Origin: Rhodocytophaga aerolata
Lineage (GTDB): Bacteria; Bacteroidota; Bacteroidia; Cytophagales; 172606-1
Assembly (NCBI RefSeq): GCF_030503435.1
Contig: NZ_JAUKPO010000005.1
Coordinates: 248,001 to 312,000 of the forward strand
Length of the DNA: 64,000 nt
Direction: 5' to 3'
The stretch's first letter is position 1; each line of letters opens with the position of its first letter. This document shows positions 45,373 to 54,023 of this stretch, in pieces. A program made the position numbers and the translations under genes. The notes under the pieces are model-generated. The model made no database searches. It was not told where the DNA came from and worked only from the letters and a program-made list of their open reading frames with translations.

Positions 45373-46236
45373 ATGAGACAGCTTAAAATCAGTAAGCAGA
45401 TTACCAACCGCGAGAGTCAGTCGTTAGACAAGTATTTGCAGGAAATTGGTAAGGTCGACTTGTTAACACCCGACGAAGAGGTGGAATTAGCAAAACGGAT
45501 TAGAGAAGGCGATCAACTGGCTCTGGAGAAGTTAACCAAAGCTAATCTTCGCTTTGTAGTGTCTGTTGCCAAGCAGTACCAGAATCAGGGCTTATCACTG
45601 GGTGATTTGATTAATGAAGGGAATCTAGGCTTAATTAAAGCTGCCCAGCGTTTTGATGAAACCAGAGGTTTTAAGTTTATTTCATATGCTGTTTGGTGGA
45701 TACGCCAATCCATTCTGCAGGCATTGGCTGAGCAATCACGTATTGTGCGCCTTCCCTTGAACAGAGTAGGCTCCCTGAACAAAATTTCTAAAACATTTTC
45801 TGAACTGGAACAAAAATACGAAAGAGAACCCTCACCGGATGAATTAGCCGAAGTATTGGAAGTAACTACTTCTGAAGTAGTAGATACGCTGAAAATCTCT
45901 GGCAGACACGTATCCATGGATGCGCCGTTTGTACAAGGGGAAGAAAACAGCTTACTGGATGTATTAGAAAACGACAGTGAAGATACGCCTGATTCTGAGT
46001 TAATTAACGACTCACTCCGCAGGGAAGTGCAACGGGCGCTGGCCACTCTTACCATGAGGGAAGCTGAAGTGATTACCTTTTATTTTGGACTTAACGGCGA
46101 ACATGCCATGACTCTGGAAGAAATCGGTGAGAAATTCAACCTGACTCGGGAACGGGTGCGGCAGATTAAAGAAAAAGCCATCAGAAGATTAAGACATACC
46201 TCTAGAAGTAAAGCATTAAAACCTTATCTTGGATAA
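45373..46236 (+). CDS. rpoD: Primary RNA polymerase sigma factor RpoD
   Basis: A 287-residue group 1 sigma-70 factor without region 1.1, typical of Bacteroidota. Region 1.2 is [32 protein letters not shown]. Region 2 has [57 protein letters not shown], with the aromatic melting residues. Region 3 follows, then region 4.2 ([30 protein letters not shown]). This factor recognises the TTG/TAnnTTTG promoters noted elsewhere in the window. Confidence 0.96.
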   Translation: MRQLKISKQITNRESQSLDKYLQEIGKVDLLTPDEEVELAKRIREGDQLALEKLTKANLRFVVSVAKQYQNQGLSLGDLINEGNLGLIKAAQRFDETRGFKFISYAVWWIRQSILQALAEQSRIVRLPLNRVGSLNKISKTFSELEQKYEREPSPDELAEVLEVTTSEVVDTLKISGRHVSMDAPFVQGEENSLLDVLENDSEDTPDSELINDSLRREVQRALATLTMREAEVITFYFGLNGEHAMTLEEIGEKFNLTRERVRQIKEKAIRRLRHTSRSKALKPYLG

Positions 46237-46257
46237 AAACTCTACAAATACATTTAT

Positions 46258-46283
46258 AAAGCCTTCTTAGGGAGGCTTTTTTT
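46258..46283 (+). terminator. Terminator of rpoD
   Basis: A 7-bp stem (46258-46264 with 46273-46279), an 8-nt loop and a T7 run make a clear intrinsic terminator 21 nt after the stop. Confidence 0.85.
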
Positions 46284-46738
46284 ATTATAAGAATGCTGTT
46301 AACTTGGGTGACCATTGCAAAAAACTATTTTTATGCCATGATCCGAAGAAACACCAGTGAACGGCAGCTAAAAACCTGGGGGCCAACGTTTGTTTAGCAA
46401 ACAAGCAATATAGTCATCTGACAGTGTAGTTGCTCCATAGAACAGCCAGTTGGCCGGTTAACAAAGGAATGGATATTTGGCAGGTGATTGATAGATAAAG
46501 CCCATGTATTGGCAGTAATGATAGAGTGCTTTACAAAATTTTGCTGAATAATACCAAGTATACAAACGAATTAATTAAATGTAACCACTAAAACCGATAT
46601 AATCTTTTTACATTTATTACATTATCAAAAGAAAAATCTACTGTAGCTATTTAGAGAATTATTGAGATAGAAAAGATACAAACCCGGCTGCCCGGACGAA
46701 GGATTTCTAGAGTAGATTTTGTTTTATTGTTTGCACCA
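46284..46738. other. Gene-free stretch after rpoD
   Basis: About 455 bp with no credible gene. A weak -7 box (TATTGTTTG near 46725-46733) lies just before the peptidase start. Nothing else was recognised. Confidence 0.35.
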
Positions 46739-47773
46739 ATGCGTATATACTGCTGTTTTTTAGTTATATTCTTTTTGCTTTGCTTTCAGGCACACGCACA
46801 AGAAGGTAAAAAATTTAAAAAACCTCTCAAAATTAAAGCTCCTGCCGAGCAACCTACCGAACAGCCTGCTCCTCCTCAGGAACCAGAGCCAGAACCGCCT
46901 CAGGAGGAAGAAGAATCTGAAATGGATGAAGGACCAGCCTTCGCCCCTGTAAAAGCTCCTTCCATGGTAAGTGAAGATACTACCACCCTTGACGAAGGTG
47001 AACTAAGTGTAGTAGAAGTAACAGAAGAAGTAAAAGTAGACTCAGTATGGGTTAAAATTGCTGAATACTATGCCATATGGGACTCCCGGTATGTAAACCC
47101 CTACAAAATAGACCCAACAAAGTTTTCCGATACGGTAGTTATTCATCTATACGACGAAGCTAAAGGCCAGATGTGGGCTGCTCCACTAGCCACTACACAC
47201 GTAACCTCTAATTTCGGATTCCGGGGATACCGCTGGCATTATGGCACAGATCTGGAACTAGATACCGGCGATACGGTAAGAGCAGCATTTGATGGCATGG
47301 TCCGTATTGTGCGCTATGACCAGAGAGGCTGGGGTAAGTATGTGGTGGTGCGTCATTATAATGGCCTGGAAACATTATACGGCCACTTGAGCCGGCAAGA
47401 TGTAGAAACCGGCCAACTAGTGAAAGCTGGCGATGTACTTGGGCTTGGTGGAAGCACAGGCCGTAGTTCCGGCCCACATTTACACATGGAAATACGTTAC
47501 CAGGGAAATGCAATTAATCCGACTACCATTTACGATTTTACCAGCAACACACTCGTACAACCAGTATTTACATTAACCCCTCAGCATTTTGCTTACTATG
47601 GTTCTGCCAAAACAGCTGTTGTACGTAAAACGATGTACCACACGGTACGTTCCGGAGACAACCTGGGGAAAATCGCCCGCAGATATGGCGTGAGTGTATC
47701 CTACCTATGTAAAATTAACCGGATTACGACCAAAACCATATTACGGACAGGACGCAGACTGCGGGTAAAATAA
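46739..47773 (+). CDS. M23 (LytM) peptidase with C-terminal LysM
   Basis: A 344-residue exported protein starting at MRIYCCFLVIFFLLCFQAHA (a TTG four codons upstream is unlikely). After an acidic Pro/Glu-rich linker (about residues 30-70) comes an M23 domain. Its zinc ligands are in WHYGTDLELDTG (HxxxD) and PHLHMEIRY (HxH), with ETLYGHLSRQ between. The C-terminal 45 residues form a LysM domain (YHTVRSGDNLGKIARRYGVSVSYLCKINRI). It cuts or regulates peptidoglycan in the periplasm. It is followed by map after 35 bp. Confidence 0.9.
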   Translation: MRIYCCFLVIFFLLCFQAHAQEGKKFKKPLKIKAPAEQPTEQPAPPQEPEPEPPQEEEESEMDEGPAFAPVKAPSMVSEDTTTLDEGELSVVEVTEEVKVDSVWVKIAEYYAIWDSRYVNPYKIDPTKFSDTVVIHLYDEAKGQMWAAPLATTHVTSNFGFRGYRWHYGTDLELDTGDTVRAAFDGMVRIVRYDQRGWGKYVVVRHYNGLETLYGHLSRQDVETGQLVKAGDVLGLGGSTGRSSGPHLHMEIRYQGNAINPTTIYDFTSNTLVQPVFTLTPQHFAYYGSAKTAVVRKTMYHTVRSGDNLGKIARRYGVSVSYLCKINRITTKTILRTGRRLRVK

Positions 47774-47808
47774 TAGTTAAAAACACCTTAACACCTCAAG
47801 AAATACCT

Positions 47809-48567
47809 ATGTCTATTGAATCTGACAATGACCTGATAGGGCTGAAACTAGCCAGTGAAGCGGTGGCTAATACTTTAAGGCTGATGCAGGAGTATGCACA
47901 CCCTGGTATGACCACTAAAGAACTGGATGAGTATGGCGGCCAACTGCTAAAACAATATGGTGCCAAATCGGCTCCCCGGGAAACATACGGCTTTCCTGGG
48001 TGGACGTGTATAAGCCTGAATAATGAAGTAGCGCATGGCATACCCGCAACAAACAAAATTCTACACGAAGGAGATCTGGTCAATATCGATGTGTCTGCCG
48101 AACTGAATGGATACTGGGCAGATAACGGTAGTTCTTTTGTGTTGGGTACAGATATACATACCCATGCACCTTTAGTAGCTGCTTCCCGCAACATCCTACA
48201 CAAAGCCATAAGTCAGATTAAAGGCGGAGTCAAAATTGCAGACATTGGCCGGTTAATTGAAACAGAAGCCAGAAAAGCAGGCTACAGAGTCATTAAAAAC
48301 CTGGTTGGCCATGGCATTGGCAGAAGTCTACACGAAGAACCCCATGAAATTCCCTGCTACTACGATCCTTTTAATAAAAAACGGTTCAAAAAAAATTCTG
48401 TAGTGGCTATAGAAACTTTTATCTCGACCAAAGCAGTGTATGCGCACGAAAAAGGAGATGGATGGACATTTGTAACCAAGGATGGCAGTTTTGTAGCTCA
48501 GCATGAACACACGATTGTTATTACCGATCATACGCCCATTATCCTGACAGCTGCAAATGGCATTTAA
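47809..48567 (+). CDS. map: Type I methionine aminopeptidase
   Basis: A 252-residue cytoplasmic enzyme that removes initiator Met. All metal ligands are seen in order: NIDVSAELNGYWADNGSSF (two Asp), the VGHGIGRSLHEEP His, AIETFIS Glu, and EHTIVIT Glu near the end. SLNNEVAHGIP is the conserved substrate-side loop. It is a single-domain type Ia protein of normal length. Confidence 0.93.
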   Translation: MSIESDNDLIGLKLASEAVANTLRLMQEYAHPGMTTKELDEYGGQLLKQYGAKSAPRETYGFPGWTCISLNNEVAHGIPATNKILHEGDLVNIDVSAELNGYWADNGSSFVLGTDIHTHAPLVAASRNILHKAISQIKGGVKIADIGRLIETEARKAGYRVIKNLVGHGIGRSLHEEPHEIPCYYDPFNKKRFKKNSVVAIETFISTKAVYAHEKGDGWTFVTKDGSFVAQHEHTIVITDHTPIILTAANGI

Positions 48568-48599
48568 TCCATCGCTTTCTGTAAAAATTATAAATTAAT

Positions 48600-48607
48600 T
48601 AGTTTTG
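48600..48607 (+). promoter_or_regulatory. -7 box of bshB1
   Basis: TAGTTTTG is a perfect TAnnTTTG match 18 nt before the bshB1 ATG (48626). The -33 element is only TTTC. Confidence 0.35.
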
Positions 48608-48625
48608 CAACCACCGTAATACTTT

Positions 48626-49342
48626 ATGAAATTAGATATATTAGCTATAGCCGCCCATCCCGACGATGTAGAGCTTTCTTGTGCAGGCACCTTGCTGTTG
48701 CATAAATCAATGGGACATAAAGTAGGCGTTATAGACCTGACACGTGGCGAACTGGGTACCAGAGGTACACCTGAAACCCGTAAAGAAGAAGCAGCCGCCG
48801 CCAGTAAAATTCTCAACCTGGATGTGCGGGAAAACATGAACTTTTCCGATGGTTTCTTCTTGAACGACCGCTTTCACCAGGTAGCGCTGATAGAAGCCAT
48901 CCGTGCTTACCAGCCAGAAGTAGTACTGCTCAATGCCATTGAAGACCGCCACCCAGACCATGGCAAAGGCGCTCAATTAGGCATAGATGCCTGCTTTCTA
49001 TCTGGCCTCTCCAAAATTATTACCTACCGCGAAAATCAGCTACAGGAAGCCTGGCGGCCCAAAGCAGTTTACCATTTCATACAAGACCGTTACATTCGCC
49101 CTGATTTTGTAGTAGATATCACGCCTTTCTGGGAAAAGAAAGCAGAAGCGATTAAAGCCTATAAAACGCAGTTTTACAATCCAGATGAAGAAGGACCAGT
49201 AACCTATATCTCTACTTCCGATTTCTTCGATTTTTTATCTTCCAGAGCACAAGAATGGGGGCATTCTATTGGCGTAAAATATGGAGAAGGTTTTACTAAA
49301 ACCCGTCAACTGGCTGTCAAAAACTTATTCCATCTAGTATAA
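48626..49342 (+). CDS. bshB1: Bacillithiol biosynthesis deacetylase BshB1
   Basis: A 238-residue zinc deacetylase of the PIG-L fold that removes acetyl from GlcNAc-malate in bacillithiol synthesis. The zinc site AAHPDDVELSCAGTLL (HPDD) and second motif EDRHPDHGKGAQLG are complete. LTRGELGTRGTPETRKEEAAAASKILNLDVR is the family signature. BshA and BshC are not in the window. The gene implies that this cell uses bacillithiol as its low-molecular-weight thiol, which matters for the cysteine-linked signals elsewhere. Confidence 0.94.
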   Translation: MKLDILAIAAHPDDVELSCAGTLLLHKSMGHKVGVIDLTRGELGTRGTPETRKEEAAAASKILNLDVRENMNFSDGFFLNDRFHQVALIEAIRAYQPEVVLLNAIEDRHPDHGKGAQLGIDACFLSGLSKIITYRENQLQEAWRPKAVYHFIQDRYIRPDFVVDITPFWEKKAEAIKAYKTQFYNPDEEGPVTYISTSDFFDFLSSRAQEWGHSIGVKYGEGFTKTRQLAVKNLFHLV

Positions 49343-49468
49343 AAACACAGTTAACACTGTTCATACAAGTTATTGGAAAGTATACTTGAAATTAAGATCT
49401 GTTAGTTGCTTCTATCTATATTCTCCTTTTTACCTATTCAATAAAAAATCAAACCAATCCTATTACTT

Positions 49469-49897
49469 ATGTTTACGAAACTCAAAAAAAGCACCACTCA
49501 TTTAATTCTATTTCTGGCTCTTGCTACGCTACATGTGCATTGTACAAAAAAACAAGTAGCCACCGCTGCCAATACGAATTCAACCAATACAACCAGTACC
49601 AGCACAACTGCTTCAAGTGAAGGCACTATAGATGCCACAGACTTACAGAAGTATATCGGACGGTATGATATTGAATCTGATGAGATAAGCTGGGCAGAAG
49701 TTACAGTTGAAAACAATAAACTATATGGGAAATCAAACGAACAGCCCAAAACTGAACTGATCAATGAATCGGGAGATAAATTCCGGGTACAAGGGCTAGA
49801 TGCTACAGTTACCTTCACCCGCGATGGCCAGCAGCAAATAACAGGCCTTGTAATCTCTTATCAGGGATACGAATTTAAAGGTGAAAAAGTGAAATAA
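49469..49897 (+). CDS. Small lipoprotein, DUF3471-like
   Basis: A 142-residue protein with a lipoprotein signal ending LATLHVHC (Cys25 as lipid site), followed by a Thr/Ser/Asn-rich linker (about 30-52) and a small beta domain: DATDLQKYIGRYDIE and onward to QITGLVISYQGYEFKGEKVK. The YIGRYDIE and LVISYQGYEF pattern recalls the DUF3471 domain found after beta-lactamase-like proteins. The function is unknown and it is likely attached to the periplasmic side of a membrane. Convergent with an SDR gene across a very long hairpin. Confidence 0.75.
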   Translation: MFTKLKKSTTHLILFLALATLHVHCTKKQVATAANTNSTNTTSTSTTASSEGTIDATDLQKYIGRYDIESDEISWAEVTVENNKLYGKSNEQPKTELINESGDKFRVQGLDATVTFTRDGQQQITGLVISYQGYEFKGEKVK

Positions 49898-49935
49898 GTG
49901 TGTTTAGCTAGCTAACTAACAGCTGCTGTAAATCA

Positions 49936-49999
49936 ATTATTATATTTCACACAAAAGGCCTGCTGAGTTCAGCAGGCCTTTTGTGTGAAATATAATAAT
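49936..49999. terminator. 31-bp perfect bidirectional hairpin terminator
   Basis: Arms 49936-49966 and 49969-49999 are perfectly complementary over 31 bp with only 2 nt between them. The stem has a GC-rich core (GGCCTGCTGA) flanked by A4/T4 and AT-rich ends, so it works in both directions for the convergent lipoprotein and SDR genes. It ends 2 nt before the SDR stop codon. Confidence 0.9.
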
Positions 50000-50001
50000 G
50001 G

Positions 50002-50703
50002 TTAAAATGGATTCGTAGCCCAAACACTCACTTCCGGAATAAATCCCCGGTTATCCATTTCCAGCGCAGCCTTTATCACGTGGGCAATTTCTGTTGCCCG
50101 CAATTTCTTTGTCTCCTCTGCCCGTTCCTTCCTCTCCGGATTACCAAAAGCCGTAGTTACTTCACTAGGATTGACCAGCATAACCCGGATATTAAATGGA
50201 CGTAATTCGTCCCGCCAGCACTCGGTCATGCCGCGCAGGGCAAACTTGGATGAGGCATAGATAGAACCATTCTTAAAACCCCGTACACCTGCTGAAGAAG
50301 CTATGTTGATGATATTACCGGATGATTGTTGTTTAAAAAGTTTCACGGCTTGCTGGGTCAGCATCGCCAACCCGAACACATTAACAGCATATACTTTATG
50401 AAATTGTTCCAGGCGTAGTTCCTCCAGGGAAGCAAACTCTCCTATACCAGCATTATTAATTAATACATCCAGGCCTCCTAGTTGCTCATGCACAGCCTGC
50501 ATCATTTTTTCAATGCCTTCAGGCTTACCTATGTCTGCAGTTACCGGGATAGCTCCTATCTCCTGAGATGCCTGTTGTAGGCGTTGTTCGTTGCGTCCGG
50601 TAATCAGTACTTTGGCACCGGCTTGTATGAGTACCCTGGCTGTTTCTTTTCCTATTCCCAGGCTTCCGCCGGTAAGTAAAATTTTGGCGTTTTTTAATTG
50701 CAT
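50002..50703 (-). CDS. SDR family oxidoreductase (FabG/YdfG-like)
   Basis: A 233-residue classical short-chain dehydrogenase. The cofactor motif is LTGGSLGIGKETARVL. LINNAGIGEF is conserved, catalytic Ser is in NIASSAGVRGF and Tyr-x3-Lys is in IYASSKFALRG. The Arg in VLITGRNEQRLQ at the end of the second strand suggests NADPH use. The substrate is unknown. Monocistronic, with a convergent neighbour. Confidence 0.87.
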   Translation of the reverse strand: MQLKNAKILLTGGSLGIGKETARVLIQAGAKVLITGRNEQRLQQASQEIGAIPVTADIGKPEGIEKMMQAVHEQLGGLDVLINNAGIGEFASLEELRLEQFHKVYAVNVFGLAMLTQQAVKLFKQQSSGNIINIASSAGVRGFKNGSIYASSKFALRGMTECWRDELRPFNIRVMLVNPSEVTTAFGNPERKERAEETKKLRATEIAHVIKAALEMDNRGFIPEVSVWATNPF

Positions 50704-50771
50704 ACTATTGGGGTTTGTTTGAAATGTGTAACTGTAACGGAAATTTTTTTTCTATAGTGCTTATAAACAAC

Positions 50772-50804
50772 AGTCCACAGCTATTTACTGGATAGCTGTG
50801 GACT
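50772..50804 (-). terminator. Terminator of the manganese catalase gene
   Basis: A 13-bp perfect stem (50772-50784 with 50792-50804) and a 7-nt loop lie 23 nt past the Mn-catalase stop on the minus strand. Confidence 0.7.
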
Positions 50805-50827
50805 ATAAGTTGCGGAAGAAAGCCCTT

Positions 50828-51736
50828 TTAACTTAGTTTATCTCTAACTTTATCTACTACCGTTTTAATTCCGGCAGCCGCCTCCCCTACTATTCCGCCT
50901 GTCATCTGTTCTGTTTGCGCATGACCTTTAGGATCTGGTGCACCTAGTTTAGGCTCCTGTCCGTGTGGTGCAGCTTTTACAAAACTAAAGTTACTTTTTC
51001 CATCTATAGAAGTACCCATTGCCCATCTGCCGGTATCAGATAAGCCTTTATCAGTGGGATCAATATTAGTGGAGATAAAAGAGTAAGCAAATTCACTATT
51101 CTCTTTGCTTTGCGGGAAACTATTAGGTATCGGATGAACATTCTTCAGTCCTCCCAATTCTTCTAATACCGCCAGCCACTGATTTTGGTGCATAGTATCG
51201 CGGGCAATTAGAAATGAGAGCATGTCTTTCATACCAGCATCATCCGTAGATTCGTACAAACGAGTAGCCAATACACGGCCAGTAGATTCAGCCATCACGT
51301 TGGCATACATGTCTGCTGCAATATTTCCGCTACCTACTACCCACGATCCATTAAAAGGAACCCCATTGCTATCTACTGCCATGGCGGCTAATCCAGATGA
51401 TAGAAAATGCCGGGGGTCCATACCACCCATTACTGCACCCAGAAGAGGGTTTTCTCCTACCAACTTGTCTTTTAAATCGTTGGTAGCGCCTTCTAGATTC
51501 AAAGCCACTGCAGTAGCCAGCATTTCAATATGGGCTATCTCTTCGGTACCTGTATCCAGTAACATATCGCGGTATTTTTCAGGACCTCGGGAACCCCAGG
51601 CTTGAAACAGATATTGCAGGCATACTCTAATCTCTCCCTCAATACCGCCAATGGCTTGCTGAAGCATGCGGGCAAATTGTGGATTGGGTTTGTCTACACG
51701 TACTTTGTACTGCAGTTTCTTATCATGATAAAACAT
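50828..51736 (-). CDS. Manganese (non-heme) catalase
   Basis: A 302-residue ferritin-like di-manganese catalase. Metal ligands are seen in GGIEGEIRVCLQYLFQ (Glu), GTEEIAHIEMLATAV (Glu and His), the AESTGRVLATRLYESTDD region and FLIARDTMHQNQW (Glu/His pair region). The C-terminus (SNFSFVKAAPHGQEPKLGAPDP and onward) is typical of bacterial Mn catalases. It disproportionates hydrogen peroxide and complements the heme catalase at 10196. Cytoplasmic and single gene. Confidence 0.9.
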   Translation of the reverse strand: MFYHDKKLQYKVRVDKPNPQFARMLQQAIGGIEGEIRVCLQYLFQAWGSRGPEKYRDMLLDTGTEEIAHIEMLATAVALNLEGATNDLKDKLVGENPLLGAVMGGMDPRHFLSSGLAAMAVDSNGVPFNGSWVVGSGNIAADMYANVMAESTGRVLATRLYESTDDAGMKDMLSFLIARDTMHQNQWLAVLEELGGLKNVHPIPNSFPQSKENSEFAYSFISTNIDPTDKGLSDTGRWAMGTSIDGKSNFSFVKAAPHGQEPKLGAPDPKGHAQTEQMTGGIVGEAAAGIKTVVDKVRDKLS

Positions 51737-52186
51737 AAGCTATTATTTTTTGGTGGTTAATGATATATATAAACCATACGCTTATATTTTTATTTTGTTT
51801 AAATCAAATCGAATTAGTCATTTAAATAATCTAACAAAATTATTTAAACATACGAATGTTACTTATAAGATAATGACTAAATACTTTATCTATTAAATAT
51901 TATTGCAAGGCAAGAAAACGATCCATAGGTTTACGATAGAATTTCTCAAAATCCATTGTTAGTAATTTTAAGTATTTTTGATCTAACTTTGGGTGCATTT
52001 TGCAAGGTTGCATGTTCAAACACATATAAATGCCTGTTACAAGTGTTCATTGAATAATGGCATTTTACGGAAAATCCCTATACAGAAACCTGATAATTAC
52101 GATACAATTTGATTCATGTTATACTATGCTCCTAACAAACGTGTAGGCAGGTATATCTATAACATGGTTTACTTAGAAAACTTTTC
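51737..52186. other. AT-rich divergent control region
   Basis: A 450-bp AT-rich gap between the Mn-catalase gene (minus) and the polysaccharide cluster (plus). It must hold both promoters. No perfect TTG-N20-TAnnTTTG was found on either strand and no gene is seen. Confidence 0.35.
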
Positions 52187-53473
52187 ATGAAAATAGGTTT
52201 TGTGGTACACTTTTTTGATTTCAGAAATGATGTTAGAAAGGTAGTAGAACAAGTTAATAAACAACATCAAGTAATTCTTTTTGCCAGAAAAGAGGATGTA
52301 GCTAACATTCAGAAACATAGCAGCAATCAGATAGAAGTGCGGATCGTAGATGAATTTATCCCTACTCCACGCAACATCGTACTTCAGAATATGTTCCGTT
52401 TCTTTGGCAAACTTCCCAAGAGCATCCAGAACTATTACTTAATGGAAGTATTTAAAATTTCCCTGAATCCACCTACCGAACAAAAAAAGGCTAAGTCTCT
52501 GCTGGATTTAGCCATGAAACTTCCTAAAACAATAAGCTATGATTATTATTTAAATAAGCTGCAATATAAAAAAGCTACTTATATAGATGACATAGACCAG
52601 TTTATCTGCTTTACCGATATCAGTGACAGCTATTTTCTGGCGAGATTAATCCGGGAAAAAAGAAATGTAAAGATATACGTATACAGTTGGGACCATCCAT
52701 GTAAACAAATGAAATACTCCCGCCAGGTGAAATATATGGTGTGGAATGAAGGGATCAAACAAGATTTAATCGAATTGCAAAATGTATCTCCCAAGCAGAT
52801 TACTGTTTCTGGTGCCTCTCAGTTTGCATATGTTCAACAATTTTTGACTACATACCTGCATCAGGCAAATAACGTATTTCCTTTTCGTTACATATATTTC
52901 GGCTGTGCCATAGGCGCTCCAGAAATTGTAAAAGAAGAAATCAAAGTAATTAAGCTCATTAGTGAAGTTATGCAGCAGGTAGTACCCGATATACGTCTGG
53001 TTGTTAGGCCTTATCCGGTAATGAAAGACTGGCAAATCTATGAGCCGTTAAAAGCTATGCCCAATATTATATTAGATGATGAGTTCAGGGCTAAAGATCT
53101 GTCGGTTGGTGAAGCTTTTATTATGGATAAATTTTCGAAAATACATTTTGCAGAAGCATTTATTCATTTAGGTACTACGCTTGGCTTTGAAGCTTGCTTT
53201 TTAGATACGCCTTCCGTTATAATTGACTTTCAATGGTTTCAAGAAAAGAAAAGCCTCCTGAGCATTTACAACTTTGTGCACCAATACCAGAATGAAAAAT
53301 ATTTATTACTATCAGACTACCCCAATGTGGTGCATTCTCAAGAAGAACTTACCAGTTTGATACAAAATCTAGTGATCAACAAAGCCCGTTACCTGAAATA
53401 TAATTATGCTGTACGGGCCACGACAGCGTTAAAAGATTTTAAGCAATTTGCTGATGCCATACTTCATACCTAA
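52187..53473 (+). CDS. Putative polysaccharide-biosynthesis glycosyltransferase
   Basis: A 428-residue protein beginning MKIGFVVHFFDFRNDVRKVV, with the Rossmann-like halves of a GT-B fold and segments typical of this group: FICFTDISDSYFLARLI, VYSWDHPCKQMKYSRQVKYMVWNEGIK and, in the C-terminal half, PDIRLVVRPYPVMKDW and FAEAFIHLGTTLGFEACFLDTPSVIIDF, the equivalent of the sugar-nucleotide site. The exact family and donor are not identified. It is the first gene of the seven-gene surface-polysaccharide cluster, ending 7 bp before the acyltransferase. Confidence 0.65.
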   Translation: MKIGFVVHFFDFRNDVRKVVEQVNKQHQVILFARKEDVANIQKHSSNQIEVRIVDEFIPTPRNIVLQNMFRFFGKLPKSIQNYYLMEVFKISLNPPTEQKKAKSLLDLAMKLPKTISYDYYLNKLQYKKATYIDDIDQFICFTDISDSYFLARLIREKRNVKIYVYSWDHPCKQMKYSRQVKYMVWNEGIKQDLIELQNVSPKQITVSGASQFAYVQQFLTTYLHQANNVFPFRYIYFGCAIGAPEIVKEEIKVIKLISEVMQQVVPDIRLVVRPYPVMKDWQIYEPLKAMPNIILDDEFRAKDLSVGEAFIMDKFSKIHFAEAFIHLGTTLGFEACFLDTPSVIIDFQWFQEKKSLLSIYNFVHQYQNEKYLLLSDYPNVVHSQEELTSLIQNLVINKARYLKYNYAVRATTALKDFKQFADAILHT

Positions 53474-53480
53474 CAGCACG

Positions 53481-54023
53481 ATGGCTACCATTAATTTATT
53501 TCTATATAGTTTATTTTTTTATGTATTTAACAGGTTCATTACCTATATTCCTTCTTACCACATACGTAGGATTTTTATAAAAAATTTAGTAGCCCACTTA
53601 GGTAAAAACAATAGTATTTTAATGGGGGTAGAACTCCGCAAACCCGCCAATATTCATATAGGTGACCATGTAATCATAAACCGTAATGTGCTTTTAGACG
53701 GACGGGGGGGGAAACTAGTCATCGGCAACAATGTAGACATTGGCCAGGAGACCAACATCTGGACACTAGAGCACGATGTCCATGATGACTTTCATAGCGA
53801 TAAAGGAGCCTATGTAATTATTGAAGAGTATGTGTGGATTGCTTCCAGATGTACCATTCTGCCAGGCGTAACTATTGGGCGTGGCGCAGTAGTAGCCACG
53901 AATGCAGTAGTAACCAAAAATGTACCTCCTATGGCGATTGTTGCCGGAGTGCCTGCCAAAATCATAGGAGAGCGAAAAAGTAATTTGATGTATACTTTAA
54001 AAAACAGACCTTGGTTTCAGTGA
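53481..54023 (+). CDS. Hexapeptide-repeat acyltransferase
   Basis: A 180-residue left-handed beta-helix acyltransferase starting at ATG 53481 (another ATG at 53454 overlaps the upstream gene). An N-terminal hydrophobic stretch (NLFLYSLFFYVFNRFITYI) is followed by hexapeptide repeats (HIGDHVIINRNVLLDGRGGKLVIGNNVDIGQETNIWTLEHDVHDD, with the catalytic-type His), and VWIASRCTILPGVTIGRGAVVATNAVVTK. It probably O-acetylates a sugar of the exopolysaccharide. The stop overlaps the next gene's GTG by 3 nt. Confidence 0.82.
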   Translation: MATINLFLYSLFFYVFNRFITYIPSYHIRRIFIKNLVAHLGKNNSILMGVELRKPANIHIGDHVIINRNVLLDGRGGKLVIGNNVDIGQETNIWTLEHDVHDDFHSDKGAYVIIEEYVWIASRCTILPGVTIGRGAVVATNAVVTKNVPPMAIVAGVPAKIIGERKSNLMYTLKNRPWFQ

